Positions 43,075-51,941 of a stretch of 64,000 nt of DNA are shown piece after piece. A program made the position numbers and the translations under genes. Positions within the stretch are counted from its first letter, which is position 1. Each line of letters begins with the position of its first letter. Origin of the DNA: Anaerolineae bacterium (GTDB taxonomy: Bacteria; Chloroflexota; Anaerolineae; Aggregatilineales; Phototrophicaceae); the NCBI GenBank assembly GCA_022823165.1, contig JAJDXR010000086.1:38181-102180 (forward strand), given 5' to 3'. A model generated the notes under the pieces. It worked only from the letters and a program-made list of their open reading frames with translations, ran no database searches and was not told where the DNA came from.

Positions 43075-43710
43075 ATGCAGTTGGACAGAGAAAAAGCGAT
43101 CAAGCTCGTCATCGTCGCGCTGGCGACGCTGGCGGCGCTGGCGGTGATGAGCACACTCGTGCAATTGATTCAGACCATTCTGCCCTTTATTATCGTTGGC
43201 GCAGGCATATACGCGGGCTATCGCTGGGCGCTCAGCGATGCGCCGGCGCCGACCACTGAAGAAGTCGAAGAGCAAGCCCGCGGCATCTTCAGCCGCTTCC
43301 GCCGCACAAAAAAGGCGGTCGAGACGACCATGAAAGTCAGCGACGCCTTGACTGACCGGGGCGATTCCAGCGAGCCAAAGCGGCGCAGGCGCAGGCGTCG
43401 GGCTGAAGCTGTGGCGGAGGCAGCGCCTGCCAAGCCTGAATCGTCAAAAGGAGCTGCCATTGAAGCGGCGACAGCCGGCAAAGCGAGCCAGGCTGAGGCA
43501 GTCGAGCCAATGCCAATGAAGCAGTCGCTCAGCAGCAAGCCCAAGGGCGCGGTGGAATTCAAAGACAGCGATGTCGTCATCAGCAGCGGCGATATTATTC
43601 AGCCCGATATTTCGCGCCTGGAAGAGAAAGAAAAAGAAGAGCCCAAAGTCACCAACAACGTCTTGGCGCAAATCGAGGAACGGCGGCGGCGCCTTGAAGC
43701 CGGCGAGTAA
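43075..43710 (+). CDS. Membrane-anchored protein with long charged tail
   Basis: 211 residues from ATG 43075 (a TTG at 43015 would add 20). Two close hydrophobic segments ('LVIVALATLAALAVMSTLVQLI' and 'ILPFIIVGAGIYAGYRWAL') form a hairpin. About 150 hydrophilic residues follow: a run of nine Arg/Lys ('PKRRRRRRRAE'), Ala/Glu-rich stretches, and a C-terminal coiled coil 'NNVLAQIEERRRRLEAGE'. No family recognised; the layout suggests a scaffold-like membrane protein. Confidence 0.7.
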   Translation: MQLDREKAIKLVIVALATLAALAVMSTLVQLIQTILPFIIVGAGIYAGYRWALSDAPAPTTEEVEEQARGIFSRFRRTKKAVETTMKVSDALTDRGDSSEPKRRRRRRRAEAVAEAAPAKPESSKGAAIEAATAGKASQAEAVEPMPMKQSLSSKPKGAVEFKDSDVVISSGDIIQPDISRLEEKEKEEPKVTNNVLAQIEERRRRLEAGE

Positions 43711-43734
43711 TCGCGGCGGACTCCCGCATTCCCC

Positions 43735-45246
43735 TTAGTCATCGATGGCCATTGCTCGATAGACCGGTCGCAGCGCCTGATACAAGTCGCCGTAGATCGT
43801 AAGCTGCCGCTGATAATGCGCGCTGCGCTCGGCGCGGGGCGTGAAGGTTTTGCGCAGCTTGATCACCTGCTCGGCCGCCTCGGCCAGACTGGCGTAAACG
43901 CCGGTCGCCCAACCGGCTAACATAGCCACGCCCAGGCTGGCCGCCTCCGAGGTATGCAGCACCGACACCGGCAAGCCGGTAATGTCGGACTTGATCCGCA
44001 TCCAGCGCTCGGAGCGCGAGCCGCCGCCGATGGCGGTCAAGCGGTTGACTTCCACGCCAATCTCGTTCAGCCGGCGCAGGACAAGCGCTTGCTCATAAGT
44101 CAGCCCCTCGAGGATGGCGCGCACGATATCCGCCCGCTTGGCGTCGAAGGTCAGGCCGATCAAGGCGCCGGTCGCGCGAGGATCATCGAAGAGGGTGCCG
44201 CTGCCTACGAAGTAGGGCAGCAAGAGCAGCCGCCCGGGCGCGTCTTCAATTTGCTCAACTATGACATCGTAGACATCGCGGCCGCTGGCATCCGCGCTAG
44301 CCCGTTCGGCCGCCGCCAGCTCATCGCGATACCAGCGCAGCAGGCGCCCGCCGGTCTGATTACCGCCCAAGGTGATGAAAAGCCCGGGCGCGGCGTGTGG
44401 ATAGCAGGACAGGTGATAATCCAGCATTTCCATGCGCAACCCGGAAGTCACCGTCACCAGCGCTTCAGTCGTGCCGATGGAGAGCATGGCGCGGCCGGGT
44501 TCCAATACGCCGGCGCCCAGCGCGCCCGCCGGCTGATCGTGCCCGCCGGTGACGACTTTTACGCTCCCGGCGAAACCCAGGTCGTCGGCCAGAGCGCGCG
44601 GAATCTCGCCGATGACTGTGCCGCTCGGAAGCGGCCGCGCCAGTTGATCGCGCCGTACGCCGCCTGCTGCCAGCAGCTCGTCCGACCAGTCAAGTTTGCG
44701 CACATCAAAAGCCAGCGTCCGCGCCGCCATGCTGTGGTCGATGGCCGGTTCCACCCCCAAGCGATAAGCCACAAAGTCGACGTAGCAGAGGAATTTCCAG
44801 GCGCGCTCGAGGATCTCGGGCGCATTGTCGCGCCACCAAAGAATCTTGGGCAGCGTATAGATCGCGCCCATCGGCTGGCCGGTCAACTGAAAGATTCGCT
44901 CCGCGCCCAGAGCCGCTTCCATCTCAGCGGTCTGCGCGCGGTTGCGGCTGTCCGAGCTGATGGGGCTGTTCGCCAACACTTTGCCAGCGCGGGTAAGCGG
45001 CGTCATCGCCTCGCCCTGCGACGACAGCGACAGCGCGCTTACCGGATCGCGCGCCAGTTGCCCGTTCACTTCGCGCAGGCAAGCGCAGACGAAGTCCCAC
45101 ACTTGATCCGGATTCAGCTCATACCAGCCGGGCTGCGGGTTTATCAGCGGGTACTCCCGCCCGGCTTGCGCCAGCACCGCGCCGGTCTCGTCGAAAGCTA
45201 CGACTTTGCAGCCGGTCGTACCGACATCAATGCCCATCAAGCTCAT
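43735..45246 (-). CDS. FGGY-family carbohydrate kinase
   Basis: 503 residues. 'MGIDVGTTGCKVVAFDETG' (phosphate-1 loop), 'ALSLSSQGEAMTPL', 'SDSRNRAQT', 'VVTGGHDQPAGALGAG' (catalytic Asp in G-G-H-D-Q), 'GTTEALVTV' and 'TAIGGGSRSERWMRIKSDITGLPV' are typical of FGGY kinases. Residues suit a ketose or polyol (xylulokinase/fuculokinase-like); the class II aldolase at the other end of the operon suggests a kinase-then-aldolase pathway. Last gene of the operon, 7 bp after the permease stop. Confidence 0.9.
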   Translation of the reverse strand: MSLMGIDVGTTGCKVVAFDETGAVLAQAGREYPLINPQPGWYELNPDQVWDFVCACLREVNGQLARDPVSALSLSSQGEAMTPLTRAGKVLANSPISSDSRNRAQTAEMEAALGAERIFQLTGQPMGAIYTLPKILWWRDNAPEILERAWKFLCYVDFVAYRLGVEPAIDHSMAARTLAFDVRKLDWSDELLAAGGVRRDQLARPLPSGTVIGEIPRALADDLGFAGSVKVVTGGHDQPAGALGAGVLEPGRAMLSIGTTEALVTVTSGLRMEMLDYHLSCYPHAAPGLFITLGGNQTGGRLLRWYRDELAAAERASADASGRDVYDVIVEQIEDAPGRLLLLPYFVGSGTLFDDPRATGALIGLTFDAKRADIVRAILEGLTYEQALVLRRLNEIGVEVNRLTAIGGGSRSERWMRIKSDITGLPVSVLHTSEAASLGVAMLAGWATGVYASLAEAAEQVIKLRKTFTPRAERSAHYQRQLTIYGDLYQALRPVYRAMAIDD

Positions 45247-45253
45247 GTTTGCC

Positions 45254-46081
45254 CTAGCCCCGCACCGCGCCCGAGGTCAAGCCGCTGACCATGAAGCGCT
45301 GCATCAAATAATAGACAACAATAACGGGTATGGTAATCAGCGTCAAAATGGCGAACATCGGTCCGGGACGCATCATGAACTGTCCGCTGTAGACCAGAGG
45401 CACCAGCGTCAAGGGCTTAACTTCGACCGAATTCATCGTCACCAGCGCCAGTATGAATTCGTTCCAGGAGGTCATGAATTGCCAGATGATGACCACGGCC
45501 ACGGCGGGCCAGCTGACCGGCATCATAATGCGCCAGTAAATGCCGAAAGGTGTGCAGCCGTCGAGAATAGCCGCCTCTTCAATTTCGCGCAGGAAGCCGG
45601 CGAAAAAGCTGCGCAATATAACGATGGCGAAGGGTACGCCCAGCGCCGTATAAGGCAAGATCAAGCCCAGGTAATTGTCGTTTAATCCCAGGGCTTTATT
45701 GATCTGAAAGATCGGCACCACCAAGGTGGGGATGGGCAGCATCAGCGTCATGATCAGCAGATAGAACCAGATGTCGCGCGCGAAAAACCTGAGGCGCGCC
45801 AGAGCGAAAGCCGCCAGCGAACTGATAAGCACCACCAGAACGACCGAAGGCGCGGTCACGGCCATGCTGTTGATAAAATGCTGCACGATCTCGGCATCCT
45901 CGAAGACGGTGACATAATTCCGCAGGCTGACGCCCTTGATGAGCATGCCGCCAAAGCGCGGCGCCCGCTGGTCCGGCGGCATGAACGAAACGACCAGCAT
46001 CATGATTATGGGCACGAGCCAGATCAGCGCCAGCAGGCTGACGAAGACGAAGGCTACTGTCTTGGCGGCGCGGCGGCGCAT
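45254..46081 (-). CDS. Carbohydrate ABC transporter permease (MalG type)
   Basis: 275 residues from ATG 46081. Six membrane segments starting 'AFVFVSLLALIWLVPIIMMLVVSFMP', and the EAA loop 'EIEEAAILDGCTPFGIYWRIMMPVSWPA' that contacts the ATPase. It ends in 'QRFMVSGLTSGAVRG', typical of MalG/UgpE relatives. The start follows the MalF-type stop by one base (TGA-T-ATG). No ATPase gene is in the cluster; a shared MsmX-type ATPase elsewhere is likely. Confidence 0.93.
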   Translation of the reverse strand: MRRRAAKTVAFVFVSLLALIWLVPIIMMLVVSFMPPDQRAPRFGGMLIKGVSLRNYVTVFEDAEIVQHFINSMAVTAPSVVLVVLISSLAAFALARLRFFARDIWFYLLIMTLMLPIPTLVVPIFQINKALGLNDNYLGLILPYTALGVPFAIVILRSFFAGFLREIEEAAILDGCTPFGIYWRIMMPVSWPAVAVVIIWQFMTSWNEFILALVTMNSVEVKPLTLVPLVYSGQFMMRPGPMFAILTLITIPVIVVYYLMQRFMVSGLTSGAVRG

Positions 46082-46082
46082 A

Positions 46083-46970
46083 TCAGCCCCCAATCGTGAA
46101 GCGCGAGCCGAGCGCGCGCACCTGGAAGATGCTGGCGCCAAGCGCGATCAGCAGCAGCACCACCGCCACCGCCGAAGCATAGCCCATGCTCTGCAGCGTG
46201 AAGGCCTTCTGAAAGATGTAGGTCGGCAGCATTTCGGTGGCGTGGTTGGGGCCGCCCTTGGTCAGCATGTAGACCAGCGCGAATGTCTGCAAGGCGCCGA
46301 TGACGCCCAGCAGGATCAGCGTCAAATGCACATGGCGCAGCAGTGGCAGCACGATGTACACGATACGTTGCAGCGCGCCGGCGCCATCGACTTCCGCCGC
46401 GCTCAGCACCTCGCCGGGCAAACCCTGCAAGCCGGCCACGTACATCAGCATGGAGAAACCGGTCCATTGCCAGACGTTGACAAATATGGTGGAAAAGATG
46501 GCGATCTTGGGATCAGCCAGATAGGGCTGTATGAGAAAGCGCGCGCCGGTCTCCAAGCCGACATCGGCCAGCAAGCCACCGAAAGGCGCGTAAATCCGCT
46601 GCCAGATAATGCCCAGAACCACCGGCGAAACAATAGCCGGCATGAAGAAGATAATACGGAAGACGTTCTGCAGCGGTATGCCGGAGGTCAAGGTATGAGC
46701 CAGGATGAAACCGAGGAACATCTGCGGGAAGATGGTCAGGAAGGTCCAGTACAGCGAGTTACGGATAGACAGCGCGAAGCTGCGGTCGTCGGTGAACATC
46801 TCGATGTAATTCTGCAGGCCAATGAAGACGGCCTCGTTGACGCCGTCCCAGTCATACAGGCTGGCGTTGAAGATATAGAAGATGGGATAGAGCACGAAAA
46901 CGACAAACAGGATCATGGCCGGCGCCATGAAGAAAAGACCCTGATTGTCGATCAGCCATCTGCGGGACAT
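46083..46970 (-). CDS. Carbohydrate ABC transporter permease (MalF type)
   Basis: 295 residues. N-terminal segment 'GLFFMAPAMILFVVFVLYPIFYIFNASLYDWDG', then six membrane helices and EAA loop 'LSAAEVDGAGALQRIVYIVLPLLRHV'. C-terminal 'GYASAVAVVLLLIALGASIFQVRAL'. It pairs with the MalG-type permease one base downstream and works with the binding protein encoded upstream. Confidence 0.93.
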   Translation of the reverse strand: MSRRWLIDNQGLFFMAPAMILFVVFVLYPIFYIFNASLYDWDGVNEAVFIGLQNYIEMFTDDRSFALSIRNSLYWTFLTIFPQMFLGFILAHTLTSGIPLQNVFRIIFFMPAIVSPVVLGIIWQRIYAPFGGLLADVGLETGARFLIQPYLADPKIAIFSTIFVNVWQWTGFSMLMYVAGLQGLPGEVLSAAEVDGAGALQRIVYIVLPLLRHVHLTLILLGVIGALQTFALVYMLTKGGPNHATEMLPTYIFQKAFTLQSMGYASAVAVVLLLIALGASIFQVRALGSRFTIGG

Positions 46971-47002
46971 TGGTGAGCTAGTCCAAATCTGCCGCGAAGT
47001 AA

Positions 47003-47017
47003 CGACCTGTCAGGTCG
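47003..47017. repeat. Short palindrome related to the GTAGGGG family
   Basis: CGACCTG-t-CAGGTCG, a perfect 7-bp stem in the 140-bp gap between the permease and binding-protein genes. Confidence 0.6.
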
Positions 47018-47046
47018 CCTGAATCGGATGGCGATATTGTCAATCA

Positions 47047-47071
47047 GGGCGACCCGGTGGGTCGCCCCTAC
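47047..47071 (-). repeat. GTAGGGG palindrome, arm variant GCGACCC
   Basis: GGGCGACCC-ggt-GGGTCGCCC then CTAC. The 9-bp stem is perfect. It sits inside the transporter operon 30 bp from the shorter palindrome. Confidence 0.8.
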
Positions 47072-47110
47072 GAATTCCACTTTGAGCGGGCGGGATTCAC
47101 CTTGCCCCGC

Positions 47111-48388
47111 TTACATGCTGTTGGCGTCTTGCACCAGCTGCATGCCCTCGGCCGGAGTCATCTCGCCCGCCGCGACAGCCGCCAGCGCGTCTTCCAGCGC
47201 CTGCTTGACATCCGGGCTCTTCAACTGCCGCGCGTACTGCACCGAGGCCAGCCAGTCTTCGGTGAAGAGATCCCAAACCGCTTCCTGATTCTCCGACCCG
47301 AAGGCGGCCGGCCGCAAACCGATATAAGCGGGCAGGTCGTTGTAGGTGTTGATCAATGCCTGCGCGCCCGCGCCGCTGATGAAGTCGGTGATGACCTTGC
47401 AAGCCGCGTCCGGATTGGCTGAGTCCCGCGTCACGCCCAGCATGACGTCAATGCCGCCCAGCAGGTCTTCCGGCGCGCCCATGCCGGTGACGTCGGGGAA
47501 CTTGAAAGGCGCGTAGCCAGACAGGTTCTCATCCAACGGCGGCGGATCCGGGTTGCCCGCTTGCTGCATCCACCAGGCGCCCATTGGGAACATGGCCGCG
47601 CGCCCGGCCTGAATCTGCTCGACCGCGGCCGGGTAATGCGACATGCCCAGCGCGCCCATCTGGAAGATGCCGTCGTCGAAAAGGCGCTGCCACCAGGTCA
47701 TGGCTTCGACGAAGGGTTCGTCCGTAAAGCTGGCCATGCCGTCTTCCGCTTCATAGATCAAACCCGGCGCGACATTGTGGATCAGCTGCATATAGACATC
47801 GCGGCGTATCCAGCCGTCGCCCGCGCCAATCATGACCGGCGCGATGCCCTGCGCGTTAAACATATCAGCCTGTTCTTTCAGCTCGTCATAGGTGGCCGGC
47901 GGCTCAAGGCCGGCTTCTTCATAGACCGGCACCGTGTACCACATATTGATGGTCTGCACGAGCACCGGCAAGCCGTAGATATTGTCGTCGCCTTCCGGGT
48001 TGCCCAGGCGCGCCTGCTCGATGCCGACCGGGAAGAACTGATCTTCCCAATCCTCGCCCCAGGTCGAGACGGCGCAATTTTGCATCGGCATCAAGTGATC
48101 GCGATATTGCTGCGTCAATGCGCCCGGCTCCAGGCCGATCAAGTCCGGCAGCGAACCGCCGGCGGCCATGGTCTGCAAGTCAACCAAATACTCGGGATAA
48201 TTGGTGATATCCGGTTCAATGGTGATGTCCGGGTTCTCGGCGTTAAAGGCTTCGATCATGGCGTTGGTGGTGGCGATGACCGGGCTCCAGGAGCGGAAGC
48301 GGACAACCACGTCATCCTGGGCGAAAACCGGCGCAACCGCCGCCAGGATGAGCAAAAGTATGGCGACGCAAAAGACTTTCTTGTACAT
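47111..48388 (-). CDS. Carbohydrate ABC transporter, extracellular binding protein
   Basis: 425 residues. Signal peptide MYKKVFCVAILLLILAAVAPVFAQ. SBP family 1 pattern: 'VRFRSWSPVIATTNAMIEAFNAENPDITIEPD', 'YLVDLQTMAAGGSLPDLIGLEPG', 'YGLPVLVQTINMWYTVPVYEEAGLEPPATYDEL', 'GRAAMFPMGAWW'. It binds a sugar for the two permeases encoded downstream. It contains one Cys after the signal ('MQNCAVSTWGEDW') but no lipobox. Confidence 0.93.
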   Translation of the reverse strand: MYKKVFCVAILLLILAAVAPVFAQDDVVVRFRSWSPVIATTNAMIEAFNAENPDITIEPDITNYPEYLVDLQTMAAGGSLPDLIGLEPGALTQQYRDHLMPMQNCAVSTWGEDWEDQFFPVGIEQARLGNPEGDDNIYGLPVLVQTINMWYTVPVYEEAGLEPPATYDELKEQADMFNAQGIAPVMIGAGDGWIRRDVYMQLIHNVAPGLIYEAEDGMASFTDEPFVEAMTWWQRLFDDGIFQMGALGMSHYPAAVEQIQAGRAAMFPMGAWWMQQAGNPDPPPLDENLSGYAPFKFPDVTGMGAPEDLLGGIDVMLGVTRDSANPDAACKVITDFISGAGAQALINTYNDLPAYIGLRPAAFGSENQEAVWDLFTEDWLASVQYARQLKSPDVKQALEDALAAVAAGEMTPAEGMQLVQDANSM

Positions 48389-48492
48389 GTGAAATCTCCT
48401 TGAAATACTTAACTTTGTTGGGACTGCCTTACGTTAAATTAACTGTCTCGCGCCGCCCTCCTTTCGCCACAGTACAATCAAGAATGGCAGGC

Positions 48493-49125
48493 TTAACCAA
48501 CCAACATGCCGTGATAGCGCTGCGGGATTTGATGCGGCTCGCCGTGCTGCAGCGCCATGTGATAAAGCTGCGCCGAAATCTCCACCATGACCGTGCAGTG
48601 AATGGCCTTGGCCAGGCTGTCGCCAATCGCCAGCATCCCATGATTAGCCCAGACCACCGCGTTGCGGTCGCCCATGACTTCCAGCATATCGTAGCCGAAT
48701 TGGCGCGAGCCGCTGGGCGCGAAGGGCATCACCGGCACTTCTCCGCGCACGTCAATCAGCGTGCCCACGTGCAGCGGCGCGATCGCCTTGTGCAGCACGC
48801 CGAACAAATTGGTGTAGATCGGCTCGGCATGCACGATAGCCGCGGCATCCGCGCGCCGTTCGTAGACCGCCAGGTGAACTTGCGATTCGTGCGAGGGCTC
48901 GCGCCGCCCCTCAATGACATCCCCCGCCAAATCCAGCACCAGCACATCGTCGGTTGTCAACTGGTCATAGGGGAAGTCGTGCGGCGTCATCAAAACGTGA
49001 CCGCTCTGCGGATCGCGCAGGCTCAGATTGCCTTGCGTCAGCGGCACCAAGCCAATGCCGGCCACCTGCGCCGCTCCAGCGACCAACTCCTGTTTCAGCC
49101 CGTTTAGATCCTGCGCTGCGCTCAT
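48493..49125 (-). CDS. Class II aldolase/adducin-family protein with altered metal site
   Basis: 210 residues. 'GLVPLTQGNLSLRDP' (phosphate-binding loop), 'MTPHDFPYDQLTTDDVLVLDL', 'EPSHESQVHLAVYERRADAAAIVHAEPIYTNLFG', and 'VWANHGMLAIGDSLAKAI' (third metal His). In classical L-fuculose- or ribulose-phosphate enzymes the first two zinc ligands are H-x-H; here it is H-A-E, so Glu may replace the second His. The catalytic-acid position (Glu in S-H-E-S) is kept. First gene of the sugar operon, fitting cleavage or epimerisation of the phosphorylated ketose made by the FGGY kinase. Confidence 0.85.
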   Translation of the reverse strand: MSAAQDLNGLKQELVAGAAQVAGIGLVPLTQGNLSLRDPQSGHVLMTPHDFPYDQLTTDDVLVLDLAGDVIEGRREPSHESQVHLAVYERRADAAAIVHAEPIYTNLFGVLHKAIAPLHVGTLIDVRGEVPVMPFAPSGSRQFGYDMLEVMGDRNAVVWANHGMLAIGDSLAKAIHCTVMVEISAQLYHMALQHGEPHQIPQRYHGMLVG

Positions 49126-49250
49126 GGATGCTCCCGATTATGCGCTTTACTCGCGGAAAAGCTGTCGAATGCCGCAAATTCTACTGAGTCGCGCTGGAGC
49201 TGTCAAACATTAGGCCGCCGGCAATCAGAGCAATCGCACCAGAATATTTT

Positions 49251-49278
49251 AACCACCGAGTACACAGAGGGCACAGAG
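49251..49278 (+). repeat. Dispersed ACCACCGAG/CACAGAG repeat
   Basis: AACCACCGAGTACACAGAGG then GCACAGAG; the fullest copy in the window, followed by a T-run. Confidence 0.75.
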
Positions 49279-49314
49279 TTTTTTCGCGGATACGCGATAA
49301 AAGGTGATGAAGCA

Positions 49315-49336
49315 GGGGCGTTTCGCTGAAACGTCC
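49315..49336 (+). repeat. GGGGCG palindrome, arm variant GCGTTTC
   Basis: CGTTTC-gct-GAAACG flanked by GGGG on the left and TCC on the right; one outer pair is lost compared with the copy at 62,570. Confidence 0.7.
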
Positions 49337-49358
49337 GCGATGTCCATGCAAATTTTGT

Positions 49359-49383
49359 GGGCGACTCGCCGAGTCGCCCCTAC
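49359..49383 (-). repeat. GTAGGGG palindrome, arm variant GCGACTC
   Basis: GGGCGACTC-gcc-GAGTCGCCC then CTAC; perfect 9-bp stem. Confidence 0.8.
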
Positions 49384-49504
49384 AAATCGCTAGAATTATG
49401 TTGCAATCGACATAAACTGATGCTGGCGCGATTGCTCTGGCCGGCAATTCCGCGCGCTGGTTATCGCTTTGCCGCTGTGCTAGCATGGCGGGATTATTTG
49501 TCTT

Positions 49505-50437
49505 ATGAGGCAATGTCGGTCCATGCCCAGAAGACGGGCGCTTCTGATAATCCTCACGCTGGTGTTCTCGGCCGGCGTGACGCCAATCGCCATTCGCGTC
49601 ACGCAGAGCGCAGGCATGCCGTCTGTGGTCATCGTCTGGATTCGCCTCTGGCTGGTCACCCTCGGGTTGGCGCCGCTGATCTGGCTGCGCTACCGCGATG
49701 CCTTATCTCGTCTCACCAGACGTCAAGCGCTTTTGTCCTTTGTGGCTGGCTTCTGGCTGGCGATTAACCTGCTGATGCTCTTCGTAGCGCTGGAATACAC
49801 CAGCGTCTTGATGACCAGCGTGATTCGCCGGACGACGCCGATATGGATCGTCCTGCCGGAAATCTTGATATTCGGCGTCGTGTTTTCGCGGCGTTTCTGG
49901 TTTAGCCTGGCTTTTACCCTTGCCGGTGTTGCGCTGGTGGCGCTGGGCGGGCTGAGCGCCATCGAAGCGGGCAGCGATCCACTGCTGGGTGGAGGCATCG
50001 CCATCTTCGGTTCCTTCTGCATCAGCATCTATTTGCTCATCGGGCGTCAACTCAACAATGTCATCCCGCCGCTGCTCTATAGCTTTCTCTGCTTTTTGAG
50101 CGCCGCGCTGGTTACCACAATTTTCGTGACCATTACGCAGACGCCTGTGACGGGCTACCCCGCCGACAGCTATATCTGGGCGCTGGTCGTTACCGTGCTG
50201 GCGCAGGTGCTGGGGCACATTTTCATGAATGTGGCGCTGCAGTACTTCACCGCCACCGCCCTGTCGATTGTGCTGCAAGCCGGCGTGGTGGTCAGCGCCG
50301 TCATCGCCCTCTTTGTCTTTGGCGAGATCCCGTCGTTCTGGCAGGTCCTTGGCAGCGCTCTCGTTATCTACGGCGTCACAGTGGCCACTGTCGAGCAAAC
50401 GCGCGCCAACTGGAAACATCAGCCGCGGTCTCAATGA
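49505..50437 (+). CDS. DMT-superfamily (EamA) transporter
   Basis: 310 residues, about ten membrane helices in two EamA repeats. Repeat 1 starts 'LIILTLVFSAGVTPIAIRVTQSAGMP' and contains 'ALEYTSVLMTSVIRRTTPIWIVLPEI'. Repeat 2 has 'SALVTTIFVTITQTPVTGYP' and 'AQVLGHIFMNVALQYFTATALSIVLQAGVVVSAVIALFVFGEIPSFWQVLGSALVIYGV'. It is probably an exporter or importer of small metabolites or amino acids. ATG 49523 is an alternative start. Followed 82 bp later by metY. Confidence 0.88.
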   Translation: MRQCRSMPRRRALLIILTLVFSAGVTPIAIRVTQSAGMPSVVIVWIRLWLVTLGLAPLIWLRYRDALSRLTRRQALLSFVAGFWLAINLLMLFVALEYTSVLMTSVIRRTTPIWIVLPEILIFGVVFSRRFWFSLAFTLAGVALVALGGLSAIEAGSDPLLGGGIAIFGSFCISIYLLIGRQLNNVIPPLLYSFLCFLSAALVTTIFVTITQTPVTGYPADSYIWALVVTVLAQVLGHIFMNVALQYFTATALSIVLQAGVVVSAVIALFVFGEIPSFWQVLGSALVIYGVTVATVEQTRANWKHQPRSQ

Positions 50438-50519
50438 AGCTGGCGAAATTGCGCCTCTCACAAAAGCGCAAAATGCGCTAGAGTATGGCGCGACTTTCGG
50501 CAGCTGAGGAGACGCGATA

Positions 50520-51794
50520 ATGAAACTCGAGACCCAAGCCATTCATACTGGCTATGAAAGCGAGCCCACCACCAATGCGGTGGCGGTGCCGATTTACCAG
50601 ACGGTCGCCTACGAATTTGACGACGCCCAGCACGGCGCCGACCTTTTCAATCTGGCTGTGCCCGGCAACATCTACACCCGCATCATGAACCCCACCAACG
50701 ATGTGCTGGAACAGCGCGTGGCGGCTATGGAAGGCGGCGTCGCCGCGCTGGCGCTGAGCGCGGGGCAGGCGGCTATCAATTATTCCATCCTCAACCTGGC
50801 CGAAGCCGGCAATAACATCGTGTCCGTACCGCAGCTCTACGGCGGCACCTGGACCCTGTTCCGCCACATGTTGCCCAAATTGGGCATTGAAGTGCGCTTC
50901 GCCGACGGCGACAGCGCCGATGATCTGGCGAAGCATATCGACGGCAAGACTTCCGCCGTGTTCTGCGAGTCCATCGGCAATCCAGCCGGCAACATCCCGG
51001 ACCTGCAGGCGATTTCGGACATGGCGCACGCCCACGGCGTACCGGTCATCGTCGACAACACCGTGCCCACACCCGCCCTCTGCCGTCCGGTTGAGCATGG
51101 CTGCGATATTGTGCTGCACTCCATGACCAAGTATATGGGCGGCCACGGCACCACCATCGCCGGCATCCTGGTTGACGGCGGCATCTTCGACTGGCAGAAA
51201 CACGCCGATCGCTTCTATATGTTCAGCACACCGGAGCCGAGTTACCACGGCGTCGTTTTCACAGACGCCATGGGTCCCGCCGCTTATATCGCCCGCGCCC
51301 GCGTGGTGGCTCTGCGCAATACCGGCAGCGCTCTCAGTCCCTTTAACGCCTTCCTCATCCTGCAGGGCTTGCAGACGCTTTCGCTGCGTATGGAACGGCA
51401 TACGGACAACGCCTTGGCTGTGGCCAAGTATCTCGAAAGTCACGCGCAGGTTGACTGGGTCAGCTACCCGGGTTTGGAAAGCTCGCCCTATTACGATCTG
51501 GCGCAGAAGTACACCGGCGGGCGCCCCTCCGCCCTGCTCACCTTCGGCATCAAAGGCGGCTTCGACGCCGGCGTGAAATTCTACGACGCCCTGAAGATCT
51601 TTAAGCGCCTGGTCAATATCGGCGATGCCAAGTCGCTGGCGGCGCATCCGGCCTCCACGACGCATCGTCAATTGACGCCGGAAGAACAATTGGCCTCCGG
51701 GGTCAGTCCCGACACCATCCGCCTCTGCGTCGGCATCGAGCATATCGACGACATCATTGAGGACCTGGAGCAAGCGATGGCGGCCGCGCGCTAG
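50520..51794 (+). CDS. metY: O-acetylhomoserine aminocarboxypropyltransferase (sulfhydrylase)
   Basis: 424-residue PLP enzyme of the Cys/Met metabolism family, making homocysteine from O-acetylhomoserine and sulfide. 'METQAIHTGY'-like start, 'VPIYQTVAYEFDDAQHGADLF', 'YTRIMNPTNDVLEQRVAAMEGG' and 'VPQLYGGTWTLFRHMLPKLGIEVRF', with PLP-lysine in 'HSMTKYMGGHG' (about residue 204), then 'HPASTTHRQL' and C-terminal 'LCVGIEHIDDIIEDLEQAM'. The GAGGAGA ribosome binding site is 7-8 nt before ATG 50520. No SAM riboswitch fits in the 82-bp leader. Confidence 0.95.
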   Translation: MKLETQAIHTGYESEPTTNAVAVPIYQTVAYEFDDAQHGADLFNLAVPGNIYTRIMNPTNDVLEQRVAAMEGGVAALALSAGQAAINYSILNLAEAGNNIVSVPQLYGGTWTLFRHMLPKLGIEVRFADGDSADDLAKHIDGKTSAVFCESIGNPAGNIPDLQAISDMAHAHGVPVIVDNTVPTPALCRPVEHGCDIVLHSMTKYMGGHGTTIAGILVDGGIFDWQKHADRFYMFSTPEPSYHGVVFTDAMGPAAYIARARVVALRNTGSALSPFNAFLILQGLQTLSLRMERHTDNALAVAKYLESHAQVDWVSYPGLESSPYYDLAQKYTGGRPSALLTFGIKGGFDAGVKFYDALKIFKRLVNIGDAKSLAAHPASTTHRQLTPEEQLASGVSPDTIRLCVGIEHIDDIIEDLEQAMAAAR

Positions 51795-51821
51795 CCATCC
51801 CAAGTCTTTGAAGTAGAACTC

Positions 51822-51846
51822 GTAGGGGCGACCTATCAGGTCGCCC
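51822..51846 (+). repeat. GTAGGGG palindrome, arm variant GCGACCT
   Basis: GTAG then GGGCGACCT-atc-AGGTCGCCC; perfect 9-bp stem. It forms a convergent pair with the next copy 12 bp away. Confidence 0.82.
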
Positions 51847-51858
51847 GAAAATACGAAC

Positions 51859-51883
51859 GGGCGGCATGACATGCCGCCCCTAC
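51859..51883 (-). repeat. GTAGGGG palindrome, arm variant GCGGCAT
   Basis: GGGCGGCAT-gac-ATGCCGCCC then CTAC; perfect 9-bp stem with a third arm sequence. Head-to-head with the copy at 51,822. Confidence 0.82.
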
Positions 51884-51941
51884 AGCCCCTCGTTGCGAAT
51901 ATCCCACTTTGCCTGCCGCGCCCCTATGCTACAATGACGCT

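Larger units (their letters stand above)
49126..49504. other. Repeat-bearing intergenic region
   Basis: 379 bp between the divergent aldolase and DMT-transporter genes. It contains one CACAGAG repeat and two palindromic elements. No credible gene was seen. Confidence 0.6.

Noticed and set aside
51822..51883. CRISPR-like repeat-spacer-repeat
   Set aside because: The two palindromes have different arms and opposite orientation; similar pairs are scattered, with no array or cas genes.
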